Below are positions 45,533-57,447 of a stretch of DNA of 64,000 nt, piece after piece. Both the position numbers and the translations under genes were made by a program. The notes under the pieces were generated by a model. It was not told where the DNA came from, ran no database searches, and saw nothing but the letters and a program-made list of their open reading frames with translations. Where the stretch lies: assembly GCF_964204645.1 (NCBI RefSeq), contig NC_134031.1, positions 9,894,501-9,958,500 of the forward strand, read 5' to 3'. The DNA comes from Tubulanus polymorphus. Lineage: Eukaryota; Nemertea; Palaeonemertea; Tubulaniformes; Tubulanidae. Numbering within the stretch: position 1 is the stretch's first letter; each line of letters opens with the position of its first letter.

Positions 45533-48500
45533 ATGACTTATAATATTTCTTAATTTTTTTCCATCCATTTTTTGTCCAAACATCCATTAATTCATTTATT
45601 TGTATTAACTCTTTTTCACCATATGGAATATATTTAATATATAATTTCATTTTGTTTTGGAATTATTTCTGAAATTCTTCTTATTAATATTTTATTATAG
45701 TATTTTGATAATATAGGAGTATCACCTGTTACAGAATCAAAATATAATATTTCAATATGTCTTTCCCCAAAAAGTGGCTGTAAAACATGATAATAAAAAT
45801 CATACGTTAATAATTTTGATACTTCTAAAACAGTTGAACCAATGAATATACGTTTATTAAATTTCATTGGCGTTCTTTTTAATTTTACTGCTGTTAGATT
45901 ATCTTCAAATCTTTTATTTCCTAAGTGTCTATGACTAGACTGTAAATGTCTAAGTCGTTCAGAATTATTTACTAATTCAATATCATATCTATGTCTAATA
46001 TTTTCTCATGTTTTTCCATAAAAACTATTATTCATTAATTCAAAAAGATCTTTTTCAAAATTTGTTTTAGATATTGTTGTCTGTTGAGTATTGAAATCTA
46101 TATATTTTTCTAACCACTTCGATTGATTAAATTCAATATATCTATGTACTTTCTTTAATTTCATTCCTTGTTTTAGATGAAATTTTAACATTCTATGATG
46201 AACAATATACTTATATTTATTATTTTGTGTTAATATTAATTTTCCTGTAAAAACATGGTCTTCCAGTTTTATTTTTTCTGATATTCACTTAAATAACTAT
46301 CATCTACGGCTAAATGTTCTGAGCAATATGGTTAGTTTCTTGTTTTAAATTTTATATTTTCAGGATATTCTAAATCAACAACAAAGAAATAACCAATTAG
46401 AGCATCATCTTCTAAACTCATAATTGCGCTTTCCCAATTTGTTTTATCATCATTTTACAACTTCTGTTAATATAAAATTTTCTTATTGTTGTGGTTGCAT
46501 CATTGCCCAACCATATAAATCATTAGCGTCGATATACAATAATTTGTATTCATCATTTGCTTTAAAATACCTACCTCCCATAACACCACTAATTCCACCT
46601 CTAATTGATTTTTCAAATAATAAAACCATGTCTGGTTCTTTTAATAAATCTAATTCTACATTTTTATATTTTAAACCACATTGCCAGGTTAAACCAGGAC
46701 TTGAATAACAATAACAAGGATCAACATTAAAATAATTCAAATTAACTTCTCTTAATTTTTCAAATATATCAGCCAATATCATAACATCTGATTTTAAGTA
46801 TAAATCTTCTAATTCACCATGATTTTTTATCTTAAGATGATTCCAAATATTTAATGTTCTATTAAAAACTTCATCTTTCACATACTCCTCTTTTAATCGA
46901 TCATTAAATTGATCTTTTAATAATTTTGTTACATTAAAATCATCATGTGTTTTATAAAATGAATAAGGAATTGCGCCTTTATATCTCAATAATTTAAAAT
47001 CTTGTTCATTTGGAAAATAATATCGAGTTATTACAAAATCATTATCAACTAAACTTTTAGCTAAATTATCTAATGAGCTTGCTAAAAATCTATAAGAAAC
47101 TTAAAATCTAATGCAACCAAATTGAAATAAAATATAATTTTCAGATGTTTTAGCTAATAGTTTAAAATCATATTTTCTTACATTCAAATCATTTATAGCA
47201 TTATATTCTTCTATTTCTTCATTAATTGTGCCTCCTAATTTTCCTGATAATTGTTTTATAAATAGATGAGTATCATAGCCTGATAAATTATGAAATAATA
47301 TCGGTACGAAATTTACTTTTTTAGCTTGTAAATTAGAATCTTCATGAGCAGCTCCATGATATTTTGAATTTAAATGATCATGATCTCTTACTTTTTTGTC
47401 AAATGAATAAAAACGTTTTTCACAATAACAACAATGAGTTGCATAATTGAAATCAATTTCATCTTCTTTTGTCATAACTATTCTTTTATTTTCTTTATTA
47501 ATTGTGCAATTCAATTATTTTATTACAAAATTCATTTACTACATCTTGACCTCTAAAAGAAATATATTGACTTTCATATAATTCAGGATGATTTGATTTT
47601 ATATAAATTCCATAAGCAGCAGCTCTTTGATGAACTTTTTAAATTGTGTTTATGATTGGTGGGTCTTGAATTATGTGTTCATTTAATTCATTTCCTTTGT
47701 CCATTGATTTTAAAAATTGCTTCTTGTTATATATTTCTTTTCTATCTTGATCAGTTAATTCTTAATTCAACGATTCAAAATCCCCATAAATTACAAATGG
47801 TACTATATTCTTAAATTTATGATTAGTAAATTTTAATTTATAATCTTTTTCTGTTGGCATTATTAATTTGCAAAAATCTTTATTATCACATCAGTCTTTA
47901 TGTTTTGATAATGCATTCTCAGTCTTAAAATTAGATAAACATTTTCTACATAGATAAATTTTACGATGATGATCCCTTTCTGTTCTAGAGAATAAATCAA
48001 TTTGTTTTAACCACATATAATGTTCATTTCCATCTTTTTTATAGTATAATAAATCTATAACATTTTCATCATCATAATATTCTGTTAAACATAAAGCTTC
48101 CAATGTATAATCTTTAATATTTTCACCTTTTGTATCTGGTAATTGCATTAATTCGAATACATTAATTTTTTAAATTATTAACTTTCTATTTTAGGAATCA
48201 TCTTTATAGTTACTGGATATTGATCAATTTTATATAATGTTTCATATTTCCGATAATCTGTTATTCAAAAAACATTTTCCTGAGTTGGGTGTAAACAACT
48301 AACTAACTAACAATAATTGCCCACAGAAAACATTTGTTGTCTTCATTTTGAACATTAATAATTGCCTTTGATAAAAATGGTAATTTAATATATCTTGATG
48401 TTTTAATATCCTTTTCTGTTTTAAAGTTTGAATCCTTCTTAAACATTTTATTACTTTTTGATGTTTTATTGCCTTTTGTACTATAAACATTTAAATCTAA

Positions 48501-48673
48501 AAATATAATTTCATTCAATGTTAAACTAGAACCCTCAAAATATTTAAATTCATTAAATATTTTTTCTAATTTCTCTTTTATTTGTGTTTTTGAAATTATT
48601 TCTTCAGAGTGTGTTTGAATATTATAATCCATTTTTACTTCTGATTTTATAAAACTTACTTTTCCAGAAATAC

Positions 48674-48941
48674 TAATTTTTGGATATTCAACATCTGTTA
48701 CAAGGTCCATTATTTGTTTCATTATTTCAATATATTTGCTATAGTCTTCTATTGTTGCTCCTTTAAAAATCTAAATATAATAGCTGCAAGACCAATTTAA
48801 CTACGTAATTTTTGGATATTCAACATCTGTTACAAGGTCCATTATTTGTTTCATTATTTCAATATATTTGCTATAGTCTTCTATTGTTGCTCCTTTAAAA
48901 AATCTAAATATAATAGCTGCAGGACCAATTAAACTACGTAA
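48674..48941 (-). repeat. Tandem duplication of about 134 bp within polymerase copy 4
   Basis: The segment starting TTTTTGGATATTCAACATCT at 48676 is repeated nearly identically from 48810. Both copies encode the same MKQIMDLVTDVEYPKI block in overlapping frames. It is unique to copy 4. Confidence 0.85.
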
Positions 48942-49355
48942 TGTTTCTAAAATTTCAATTGTATCTTTTATTTCTAGAGTATCAATATACTTTCTATCAT
49001 TTTCCATGTAAAGTTTATTTGAAATAGATTCAGTTTTTGAAGCTGGTTTTTTACTTGTTGAGGTTTATCATCAAAATATTCTGTTCCTAAAATATTTTTA
49101 TTTAAATTTTGTTGGTGTTTCAAGATGTCTTTTATAATTCCTTTTTGCTATAAATTCATTATAAACTTCACATATTATTTCATCCACATTCATATTTTCT
49201 AATCGTTCTTTTCTTTCATTGAATCTTTCTGGAGTTTCAAAATCTATAACATTTTTTTTTGTGATTTGCAGTTTTTTCATGTCGAGATTTTTTAGATTTA
49301 TCGATGAATTTTTTACAATATGTACAATAATATCTATATTCATTAACATCATTGT

Positions 49356-50574
49356 TTTAACATCACAAATTTTTTACCTTTGGTCTTTTTTACATGGAAA
49401 CAATATCGCAAAAAAATCATCTACGTTGCGCACGGGAAATTTGTCTAATAGCGTAGATTTCAAGAATTAATTCTAAAATTATAACTTCGTAATCACTTAT
49501 AGTCACTATTAGAATGAATGGCAGCTTATTGGAACACTGCCAGTCTCCTGGAAACTTAAACTAGGCCAAATGTCAAGGCATGTTTTCACACGATGCACAC
49601 TAGAATTCAAATATACGTAGCTCATAGTCGGTCGGCCATTTTTATCAAAAATAAAATTTATTTCAATGAATCCCAGAAAAAAAGTTTTCACTCGGTACCT
49701 ATGAAGTCGGGTTGGTCGGGTTACGGCAAACAGACCATTATTTTGGGATGGCCTAAAATTCATATGATCTCACATATCAGAGGGTGGCTGAATATTGGGT
49801 CTTGGAAACCTCTTCCAATGTTGGCCACGGAAGCTAAAATACCGTACAGAAGAAATCGGCTATTAGATCGTTTAAGGTCCTTGAATTTGCCACTACAATA
49901 TTCAGACCTCGACAGACCTTATAGTTTGCTGCTTACTATTTTCAGGTCACAAGAAATTACAATTCATTAAAAATTCTATCGAACAGAAAACACAGCGCTC
50001 ATCTTCTGCTACGATTATTCAGCCTATTTTCATGTCAAACGTTCACGCGTTACAGCATCACCGTAGTGTACCGTACGAGCTTGTGTGTGTGAGGCCTCGT
50101 GTAAGTGAATATTCGCTTACACCTCCATGTCAATCAAAACAATCACCGGGTATTAAAATGAAACAATACCTATGGCTGATGAGTGAAATAATTATATCCT
50201 CACCAGCAATGAGCATTTGAAATCGGCACGATTACGGCACCTAGTCCAATGAAACGTACGCCATTCTATGGCTTTCCCATAATTATTTTAGTAGCGCCGG
50301 AATTCCTAAAAACAGCCAATCCCATTCGCTCGTAGAGACGACGCCCCCAATCGAGGTCATTGCAATTTTATACGCGAGAGCTAAGAATTTTCCCGCCAAA
50401 AACAGTTTTTCGTAGAATTTTCACTCAGTTGACCATGTCATCGACGGAGGTTCGCCATCGATTATATGTCGTTTAAGCCGAGAACCAATGAAACAAATGC
50501 TCACATAAAAAACGTACCGCGATTTTACATGAATTGGCTCAATGCCAACATCATATCGCTGACAAACGTAAACC
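49356..50574. other. Unclassified spacer between element copies
   Basis: About 1.2 kb of higher-GC DNA between the polymerase N-terminus of copy 4 and an inverted right-end fragment. No terminal repeat is found where copy 4 should end. The frame 49593-49970 has no recognisable family and is antisense to another chance frame. Confidence 0.4.
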
Positions 50575-50739
50575 AAAAAAGCAAAAAAAAATTTAATTCA
50601 TTTAACAATATTTCTATTTTGAATCAATTAAATATATCACTACTTTTGTCTATCTATGAGGAGCAATTAAATTGCCCAGATAAGTCATTTCGGATTCTTA
50701 ATATTTAATTAATTTTATTATCAATTTATTTTTTTAATC

Positions 50740-51045
50740 AATTTCTAAATCATGATGACCGTCTTCATTTTTTCCATGATAGATTATTTTAAATCCTTCT
50801 AAATCTTTTAATTCCTCTTTACTCAAGGAAACCCATTTATCAGGTAAAAATACTTAAAATTCTCGCGTTGTACTAACATTACAGTAATTTAAATTTGCTG
50901 ATACTTTCTCTCCATATTTAGTTTTTATCTTTTCTAATTCCAATATTTTATGTTCAATTTCTTTTGTAACATCGACTTACTTTTTTATTTCAAATTGTTT
51001 TTCTGCTGGTTTTATTCTGTTATTTATTGTTGCTACGAATATTTT
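50740..51045 (-). pseudogene. Element gene Z (copy 5)
   Basis: Remnant with STTREF, DKWVSLSKEELKDLEGFKI and GHHDLEID near its end, closely matching the copy at 31900-32215. One frame break near 50860. Confidence 0.55.
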
Positions 51046-51059
51046 TCCATATCTGGGAG

Positions 51060-51142
51060 ATAAAAAAATTACTTGTGGTAGCGAGTGGTGTGTTTACTCC
51101 ACGACCTCTGATCTGAACCCACATTTATCAATTACTACTAAT
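51060..51142 (+). repeat. Terminal repeat of copy 5
   Basis: AAAATTACTTGTGGTAGCGA, ACGACCTCTGATCTGAACCC and the outer ATCAATTACT match the other element ends. Confidence 0.75.
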
Positions 51143-51599
51143 TTGCATACATTACTGTATACTCCTGATTAGTAAATCCCTAACAGAAACCACTTTTCTG
51201 ATTGAATGTTATTTATGCTAGCCATTGGCTGGACGTAGTGATTCGTGCAAATCCAAATATTATGTTTTCCAGATGGAAGGCGTTTTCATTGTGTCATATT
51301 CATAAAAAGCGTTTCCTCTTTTAAATTTCATGGGAAATTAGAACCTAAAAAGTTGTACGTGTTTTTGTGTGAAAATCTGATCTAAGAATATTTACCCAGG
51401 TCGCAGTCCTTGGGTTGAACTGCTCTAATTTGATTTGTTAACGCCCAGATTTTTAACAGCTACATATGATTGCATTTCAAGTCTTATGTTAGTAAAATTT
51501 TGATTCAGTTTTATGAGCACTAAAATTTAATTGTAGCGGTAAAAATCTGTATAAGGCCACGTTAAATGTTTTGAACGAAGATTTGTTTCTTTCATTCAG

Positions 51600-51902
51600 G
51601 ATGGTGCTATTGGAAAACGTCTAGCTAATCATGATGACGGGCTGACGCTTGATGTATTGAAAAATGACCTGCACGACCAAGAGCGTCATGCATTAATCGC
51701 TAATGATATAAGTACTCCAGTTCGTCGCACAAGCAGCACCCGGAGAGGTTCAACTTTTAAAATCGTTCTACCGAGTATACTCAATACAAGAAAACAAAAT
51801 ATCACATTTCATCCTTTAGAATTCGCATTACGACCCTTGGAGGATATCGAAGACGTTAGAGAGCACTCGTCATCGGTCGGTCGAAGAGCAACAATTTTTT
51901 AG
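51600..51902 (+). CDS. Terminal exon of an unidentified host gene
   Basis: A pyrimidine-rich tract and acceptor TTTCATTCAG end at 51599. The exon opens in phase 0 with DGAIGKRLANHDDGLTLDVL and runs 100 codons to TAG at 51900-51902. Composition and codon use are host-like, not AT-rich. The product looks like a cytoplasmic tail: charged, with RRTSSTRRGS (a possible basophilic kinase site) and a C-terminal RRATIF fitting the class I PDZ-ligand pattern S/T-x-hydrophobic. Upstream exons were not located and no family is recognised. Confidence 0.55.
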   Translation, partial: DGAIGKRLANHDDGLTLDVLKNDLHDQERHALIANDISTPVRRTSSTRRGSTFKIVLPSILNTRKQNITFHPLEFALRPLEDIEDVREHSSSVGRRATIF

Positions 51903-51964
51903 CAGTACAAATGATTGACGTATCCCGGACCAATAAACGGACCAATGGACCAGTGGCTCACAAA

Positions 51965-52086
51965 AATTTTTACTAACTTTAAAATATTCTTTGAACCCGG
52001 TAAAGGACATTCCAATTCATCTAATATAATTCTAAATTGAAAGTATGTATGAAACCTAAATATTGTATGAATTAATTTTAAACCAG
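51965..52086 (-). pseudogene. Fragment of Polinton-like structural gene (copy 6)
   Basis: About 40 codons matching RLHTYFQIRIILNELECPLP of copy 4 (40215-40140), here FRFHTYFQFRIILDELECPL. Bounded on the right by the family 1 element end. Confidence 0.75.
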
Positions 52087-52440
52087 AAATATAGCTGCGT
52101 AGCAGCGATAACGGGTTTCTGCCTAATTAATTCATATGTCGAACTGGGAAGCGTACGAAGATTTCATCGAAATAATTCTAGCCCATAACATATGACTATT
52201 GCCAAGAAGCGCAACTTGGGTCAACATTATGCTGGATATGTGGCTATTAGGAATTCATTTGTCAAAGCATCGAAGCAATGCAGTCCAACTTGTTTATGTC
52301 TCAGACGGAGCGCGCGGAAAAGGCCGACATTATAATGCCGATTCATCCAAATTACACTTACATAGTCAGCGCAACGTTTCTCAGTGTGTAAACTCCGTCG
52401 TACTCGGCATTATAGGACAGTGAGGAATTGAATTTTAGCC
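52086..52440 (+). mobile_element. Family 1 element 5' end, fragment
   Basis: Starts ATAGCTGCGTAGCAGCGATA then ACGGGTTTCTGCC, the family 5' hairpin end. The matching 3' end was not found, so the right limit is approximate. Confidence 0.55.
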
Positions 52441-53084
52441 ACCTGAGCCCGCCCTTGGCTTGATTTGAGCAAAAGACTTTAAATGACTTCACAGAATTTG
52501 ATTATGAGTCTAGGATTTTCTAAATTTTTGAAGAATGCTTTCTCTGGTTTTGAGATCAATTCAAATTCACTCCTGAATATAGTAAAATATTAGTCAAATA
52601 GATTCTTATTTTATTGAAAGAAATTCTACTGAACACAGATTTTGAAATGAGTTATGTGTCGATTCATCCGGACGAAATAATTACATGTACAGCAAAATCA
52701 ATTGACGATCGACAAGGTGGAGTTTTCATATATCTTCGGATAATGTGTCTACCCTTGATGATACGAGCATTCTGGCGACATCATTTGAAAACTCAACGCT
52801 TTATCTGCGTGCATCAATTAGTCAGCCACAGTCGATTTTTATGCCATCTGACCTCTTCCCACCTCTAATTAAGCAATCAAATGTAATAATTACTCAGTTA
52901 TATATATACTATCATAGATGAGCGAAAGAAAGTATAATAGAAATGTTCGGAGACCAATTCAAATCGTGCGTTAGTCGTTAAAAATCTATAACTACTGTCT
53001 CGCAGAGCATAGACACCATTAAGCCATGTGGAATTGGTATTTTAAGGGGTATTCGGTTTACTCCAAAACAAGTCTCTGATAAAC
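52441..53084. other. Intergenic DNA, nothing recognised
   Basis: No supported gene or repeat boundary. Confidence 0.4.
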
Positions 53085-55180
53085 TTAAAGGGTAACTGAC
53101 ACTTTTTTTTCATTTCAAAATATGATGTATTCTATTGATCTATACACTCATCTTCAACCGTTCTGTACCAAAATGTTTAGTTAATGCACAATTTATGATT
53201 TTGTAGCAAGATATTTGACCTCATTTCGTTGTTTACATCGCTAAATGTGGTGCGGGTGCGCGCTGCAACGTCATTAAAGGCAGAGCTGAGAAATAGCGTC
53301 TATAGAAATGCGTTGAATTTTGAGGAAACTGCGTGTACTTTCTGTTATATCTCAATGCCAGATTGTTCTATAGCTTTGAAACTGGCCAGGGAGGTAAAAG
53401 GATCTATTGTCTATTGTATAGACCTATTTCAAAGAATCAATGAGTAATTTGAATTGGCTAAACCGATCAAATTGAAGATGCAGATTTCAATCCGCTGCTA
53501 TGAAGCTATTAAAGTACACTATGCTAAGCTCTCAGCACTGTTATTGCTTCTCCATAGTTCACCTATAGTTCAGCACCACGAGCATACTATACTGTGTATT
53601 ATAAGCGATCACAGATTTCGATCTCGCTAAAGAATAAATAGATTCATATTCGTTTACTATTTACTATTTTTCATAGTCATTTAAGACTAAGTAGTTTGAA
53701 AACTAATACTTCAAAACCCCACAAAAACTTTCAAGAAATTTCTACAGCCTTTACAACAAATATTCAAAGGAATAATGTTTTTCGATTAAAGTTTCACGCT
53801 GCAGAAATGTTTTGATAGATTACAACACAAATCTTTCACAAACATTATATCTAAGTTTTAAAATAGGATGGATGAGGAAATATTCTAATTTTGTGACCAA
53901 AGCCGCTACCAATACGAGGTATATTTCAAGAAAAGTTCTTGCTGCTAATTCTGTCAAGTTTCATCAGTTCATTAGTCAAAATATTCTTAGATCTAACCAT
54001 GATCTTACTTCACGAAATGATGATACAAAACGATGATTTAAACATCCGTGTCCCTTGCTGTCTACTAGAAAATGCCATGGATTGCTATTCGAATCCTATT
54101 TTTGCGCTTAGTTTGAACGGATATGGTCCGTTCAACAGCTAATTATAATCATTAATATGTAGACTTTCAAAATCAAAAGGCATTTTGTCTCAATTCGAAT
54201 GCCAAAAAGGTATAAAATTAAGTTGAATTGCTCTTGTAGCTTATTTCCTATTCATTTCTATAGACATCATTTCCGAGCCGTCACTTTAGTGACGTAGTTC
54301 TATTAATAGACACAGACCACGCGTTCAGCAGAAGCAATGTATACACTGAACAGGTGCGCGAATATCAAAATCATCAATTCTGACTAGATTGAAAAGATTT
54401 TTCCAATAAAGAAGTTTCCAGTTTCTAGGCGCCATTTTGTGGCGGTCCCTCGAGGTCCCCATTGTTGCGATGATTTGCGCTAATTTTTAAAACATAAGTT
54501 TAGATTGAATATCATATAGTTCTGCAGCCCCTTGCTCGATGAACTTAAGTTATACAGCATTTTAAAGGAAATGAAATGCAGATATTTGCTGGCGATTCTT
54601 GGAATCTTTGAACGCAACAATTGTGACGATGCGGTGCGCAGTGGGAGACCCCTTTTGCGCGTAATCTCAAACTCAAGCGGGTACAGATCAGTCGTCAGGA
54701 ATGATATTCAAAAATATTCAACGCAGGCTTAAACTGCAAATAACCCTCTTTAACCTCTGTGAAAATTGGAAATATAGCTTTAAGAAATACTTAGATATTT
54801 TAAAATTAATAAATATTGCGATTACTTTTACGCACGGTTAAGATATGGGGTCCTTGGTTTCACATCATCACTGTTCTCAATTGTTGCGTTCTTCCAAGAA
54901 ACGCCAGCAAATATCTGCATTTCATTTCCTTTGAAATGGTGTATAAATTAATTTCGTCGAGCAAGGGACTGCAGAACTATATGATATTCAATCGAAACTT
55001 ATGTTTTAAAAATGAGCACAAATTATCGCAACAATGGGGACCTCGAGGGACCGCCACAAAATGGCGCCTAGAAACTGGAAACTTCTTTATTATGAAATCA
55101 CCTAGCCTTATTATATACTATAATATATCGTTTAGTGAAAAAAGTAGAAAATCTTTAAAAAAGAGTCAGTTACCCTTTAA
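53085..55180. mobile_element. TTAA-flanked 2.1-kb element
   Basis: Left end TTAAAGGGTAACTGACACTT, right end AAGAGTCAGTTACCCTTTAA: inverted ends inside TTAA. No transposase-like protein is encoded; frames in it are short. Probably a non-autonomous piggyBac-type element. It contains the foldback structure at 54405-55091. Confidence 0.65.
54405..55091. repeat. Large inverted repeat (foldback), arms about 250 bp
   Basis: The left arm from 54405 (AATAAAGAAGTTTCCAGTTT) is the inverted complement of the right arm ending 55091, including GGCGCCATTTTGTGGCGGTC and CCTCGAGG. Similarity fades towards 54670/54825, leaving a spacer of about 150 bp. A transcript would form a long hairpin. Confidence 0.85.
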
Positions 55181-56471
55181 AAGAAAGCTTCATATCAAGG
55201 GTAATGAATTATCATCCCATATTGACAATGAATCCTATTCTGCATGTACGTTTAACTCATCCAAATATTATAAACATGTTAATTGAAATAATCAATTACA
55301 CAAAACGTCAATTACTGACAGCATCCGAGACAGCTTCGCTTAAGTTACGACAATGACGTAAAAGCTTGATTTGAAACGTACACCTGTGGTTTGAATTTAT
55401 TTCCACCAGCTGCAAGAATCTGCAAAGCCAAAGGAATTGAAGACCATGAGAGAAATCCCACAATAACGAAGCCAAGATTGAAAAATTTTATATCAGAATG
55501 ATTATATTCGAGGAACGACGTTTCGGCTAACAACTGTTAGCCATCATCAGGCGTACTGATGATTGAAAAGGCGCTCTTCTCAATGTATTGCTCAGCGGGT
55601 CAGAGTCCAAGAGTTTACGAGTCCGGCATTAGCGTGTCCGACTGGTTTACGGGCATTTTTTCGTTACCTCTTCAATATTTTTGTTATTCTTGTTATTCCG
55701 GTTATTTTATTTAAGTGTATTTCTGATCTGTTCATGTAACCAAAAGTGTCAATAAATAGAATAGATTTTGAATTGATCAAGTTTAAATCAAGGTCGTCGA
55801 GTCGCGGGTGGCTACTAGAGTTACGTTCGACTCAGAGAAAACAAACGACAGACAAGTATCAGGTGATTACGATAGCTACGGAACACAGTTGACAGTGTTA
55901 GGCCTGTGGCGGTTGCTGCGTACTGGGACTAAAATATACTGGTTGGTCAGTTGGTTCGCTTGTGAAGTATGGAAGCCAGGAAAGCCTGCCCTAACGCACC
56001 GGTCGGTATTTATTTGTCTATAATAGGCCTATTATAGTAGCCAATACCATTTTAAGTACGAAGTTGTTACCCGGCGATCTCCACAGTCAACCATACGTGA
56101 GTTCCCTACAAACGCTGTACCGGTACGTGAGTTCCTCTAATCTACATACGGAAATGCGTGGAGGAATAGGTTTTGGTTTAGGTGAAGCTATTTGTAAATC
56201 AACTTTCATCCACCCTGCAGTTACGTTCTGTGGCTCAGTAGGTAAATTTGACAACTGCTGGATTTCTTATTTCGTTCGGTTTCGAATCCCAATATTGCAA
56301 TATTGTTCGCACTCGGGTCATTCTACAGTAACACATGAAAACGACAGTTGCATTTGTTGATTTTTCAAGTTAAATATTCTCATTAAGTACTTAATAAAAT
56401 TGAAACTAATGATGACCACCATCATTGAAATGATATTTGGCGCGATGTTTTGAATAGCCGATGCCCACTAT
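55181..56471. other. Intergenic DNA, nothing recognised
   Basis: No supported gene. The short frames at 55808-56023 and 56064-56360 have host-like composition but no splice context or family signal. Confidence 0.4.
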
Positions 56472-56585
56472 AGTAATTGGAATATCAGGGGTTCAGATCA
56501 GAGGTCGAGAGGACGTCACACCACTAATCACCACCAGTAGTTTTTTCCCATGATAAATGGGAGATAGAAAAGCATTCTTAGCGAT
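56472..56585 (-). repeat. Terminal repeat, left end of palindromic copy 7
   Basis: Clean version of the element end: AGTAATTGGAATATCAGGGG, TTCAGATCAGAGGTCGAGAG, ACACCACTAATCACCACC, AGTAGTTTTTT. Confidence 0.85.
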
Positions 56586-56589
56586 AATA

Positions 56590-56885
56590 AATAACAGAAT
56601 AAAACCAGCAAAAAAACCAATTTGAAATAAAAAAGTTAGTCGATGTTACAAAAGAAATTGAACATAAAATATTGAAATTAGAAAAGATAAAAACTTAATA
56701 TGGAGAGAAAGTATCAGCAAATTTAAATTACTGTAATGTTAGTACAACGCGAGAATTTAAAGTATTTTTACCTTATAAATGGGTTTCATTGAGTACAGAG
56801 GAATTAAAGGATTTAAAATAATTTACAATGGGAAAAATGAAGACGGGCATCATGATTTAGAAGTTGTTGATTAAAAAAATAAATT
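56590..56885 (+). pseudogene. Element gene Z (copy 7, left arm)
   Basis: Contains KLVDVTKEIEHKILKLEKIK, YGEKVSANLNYCNVSTTREF and KWVSLSTEELKDL. One stop and a frameshift near 56697 and 56820. No convincing ATG; translation may start upstream of 56600. Confidence 0.6.
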
Positions 56886-56986
56886 GATAATAATATTAAT
56901 TAAATATTAAGAATCCGAAATGACTTATCTGGACAATTTAATTGCTCCGCATAGATAGACAAAAGTAGTGAGATATTTAATTAGGC

Positions 56987-57400
56987 CTAATTAAAAATGA
57001 AATTATTTTTTTGCTTTTTTTCTAAAATATCAATCCATTTCTTTTTTATTGTGAATTTTGGAATTTCAGAAGTATTTTCATTTTTGATAGTAGTAATTTC
57101 AGAATTATTAATATCATAAATTTTATTTGATTTTTTATACCAACTACACCCAATCAAAATGAACACAATTACAAATCCAGTTGTAAAATATACATATTTA
57201 TCAAATATTCTATTATCAGAAGGAGTAGAAATAACAATATTTTCACCATTATTATTAACATTTTCATTATTAATTTTTTCTTTTATAGCTTTTTTAAATT
57301 CTCTCGATTTAATTCCTAATTGCCGAGACCATTCTATTTGTTTCTGTGATCTCGGTTTTTTCTTCACAGTTAATCCTTTCACCTCTTCCACTTCGCTCAT
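56987..57400 (-). CDS. Element gene Y, intact 137-residue single-pass membrane protein
   Basis: Open from ATG at 57400 to the stop at 56987. N-terminal MSEVEEVKGLTVKKKPRSQK, then a basic amphipathic segment (IEWSRQLGIKSREFKKAIKE), an Asn-rich linker, one membrane helix (FVIVFILIGCSWYKK, residues about 75-92) and a C-terminal tail. Short RSxKQ.EW...LG..S.EFK proteins are frequent in Polinton-like elements. It starts downstream of gene X on the same strand. It is the best-preserved gene of the family in this window; role unknown. Confidence 0.65.
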   Translation of the reverse strand: MSEVEEVKGLTVKKKPRSQKQIEWSRQLGIKSREFKKAIKEKINNENVNNNGENIVISTPSDNRIFDKYVYFTTGFVIVFILIGCSWYKKSNKIYDINNSEITTIKNENTSEIPKFTIKKKWIDILEKKQKNNFIFN

Positions 57401-57447
57401 TTATTGTAGAAAAATTTTTACTTTCAATATTTGAAAATGTTATAGGC

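Larger units (their letters stand above)
43258..45735 (-). other. Intein with LAGLIDADG endonuclease in polymerase motif C (copy 4)
   Basis: Starts at Ser (45735-45733) after YFD with block A SVTGDTPIL, a textbook N-terminal intein motif. Block B is IYRVRTKSGFVYVTEDHSLI (44250-44190) and keeps the TxxH signature. LAGLIDADG helix 1 is FIKGFFMGDGSAGV (44035-43990); helix 2 is frameshifted near 43690-43655. Block F is VYDLSTEDGTFNCGF (43320-43280), and block G ends LILKN with terminal Asn at 43260-43258, followed by Thr. The penultimate residue is Lys, not the usual His. Without its two nested insertions (44258-45532 and 43372-43573) it is about 1.0 kb, like copy 3b. Confidence 0.91.
42793..49355 (-). 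pseudogene. Protein-primed DNA polymerase B with intein, near full length (copy 4)
   Basis: The most complete polymerase. From the N-terminus (49355 downward): U1-type zinc finger YYCTYCKKF...H...H (49330-49260), conserved TDVEYPKISISGK (48680), INVQNEDNKCFLWAI (48350), HYMWLKQIDLFSR (48010), zinc ribbon YLCRKCL (47950), exo I YGDFES (47790), CCYCEKRF with RDHDHLNSKYHGAAHE (47440-47350), exo II HNLSGYDTHLF (47295-47262), motif A DANDLYGWAM (46530), motif B NNSFYGKT (46035-46012), and motif C YFD|TDP split by an intein (45735-43258), then the C-terminal EF.GIRSKMY block (43080) to TAA at 42793. Stops, frameshifts, a tandem duplication (48674-48941) and two nested insertions inactivate it. Confidence 0.93.
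50575..51142 (+). mobile_element. Right-end fragment of a Polinton-like element (copy 5)
   Basis: Collinear with 31705-32320: the distal AT-rich spacer with CTATCTATGAGGAGCAATTA, gene Z on the minus strand (50740-51045) and the terminal repeat ending TCAATTACT at about 51142. Its orientation is opposite to neighbouring copy 4, so it is a separate insertion or rearrangement. Confidence 0.8.

Noticed and set aside
49593-49970. 125-codon open frame
   Set aside because: No recognisable motif, antisense overlap with another frame and no splice or promoter context.
54816-55286. 156-codon open frame
   Set aside because: It spans one arm of a foldback repeat and the end of a TTAA element; the mirrored arm gives an unrelated peptide.
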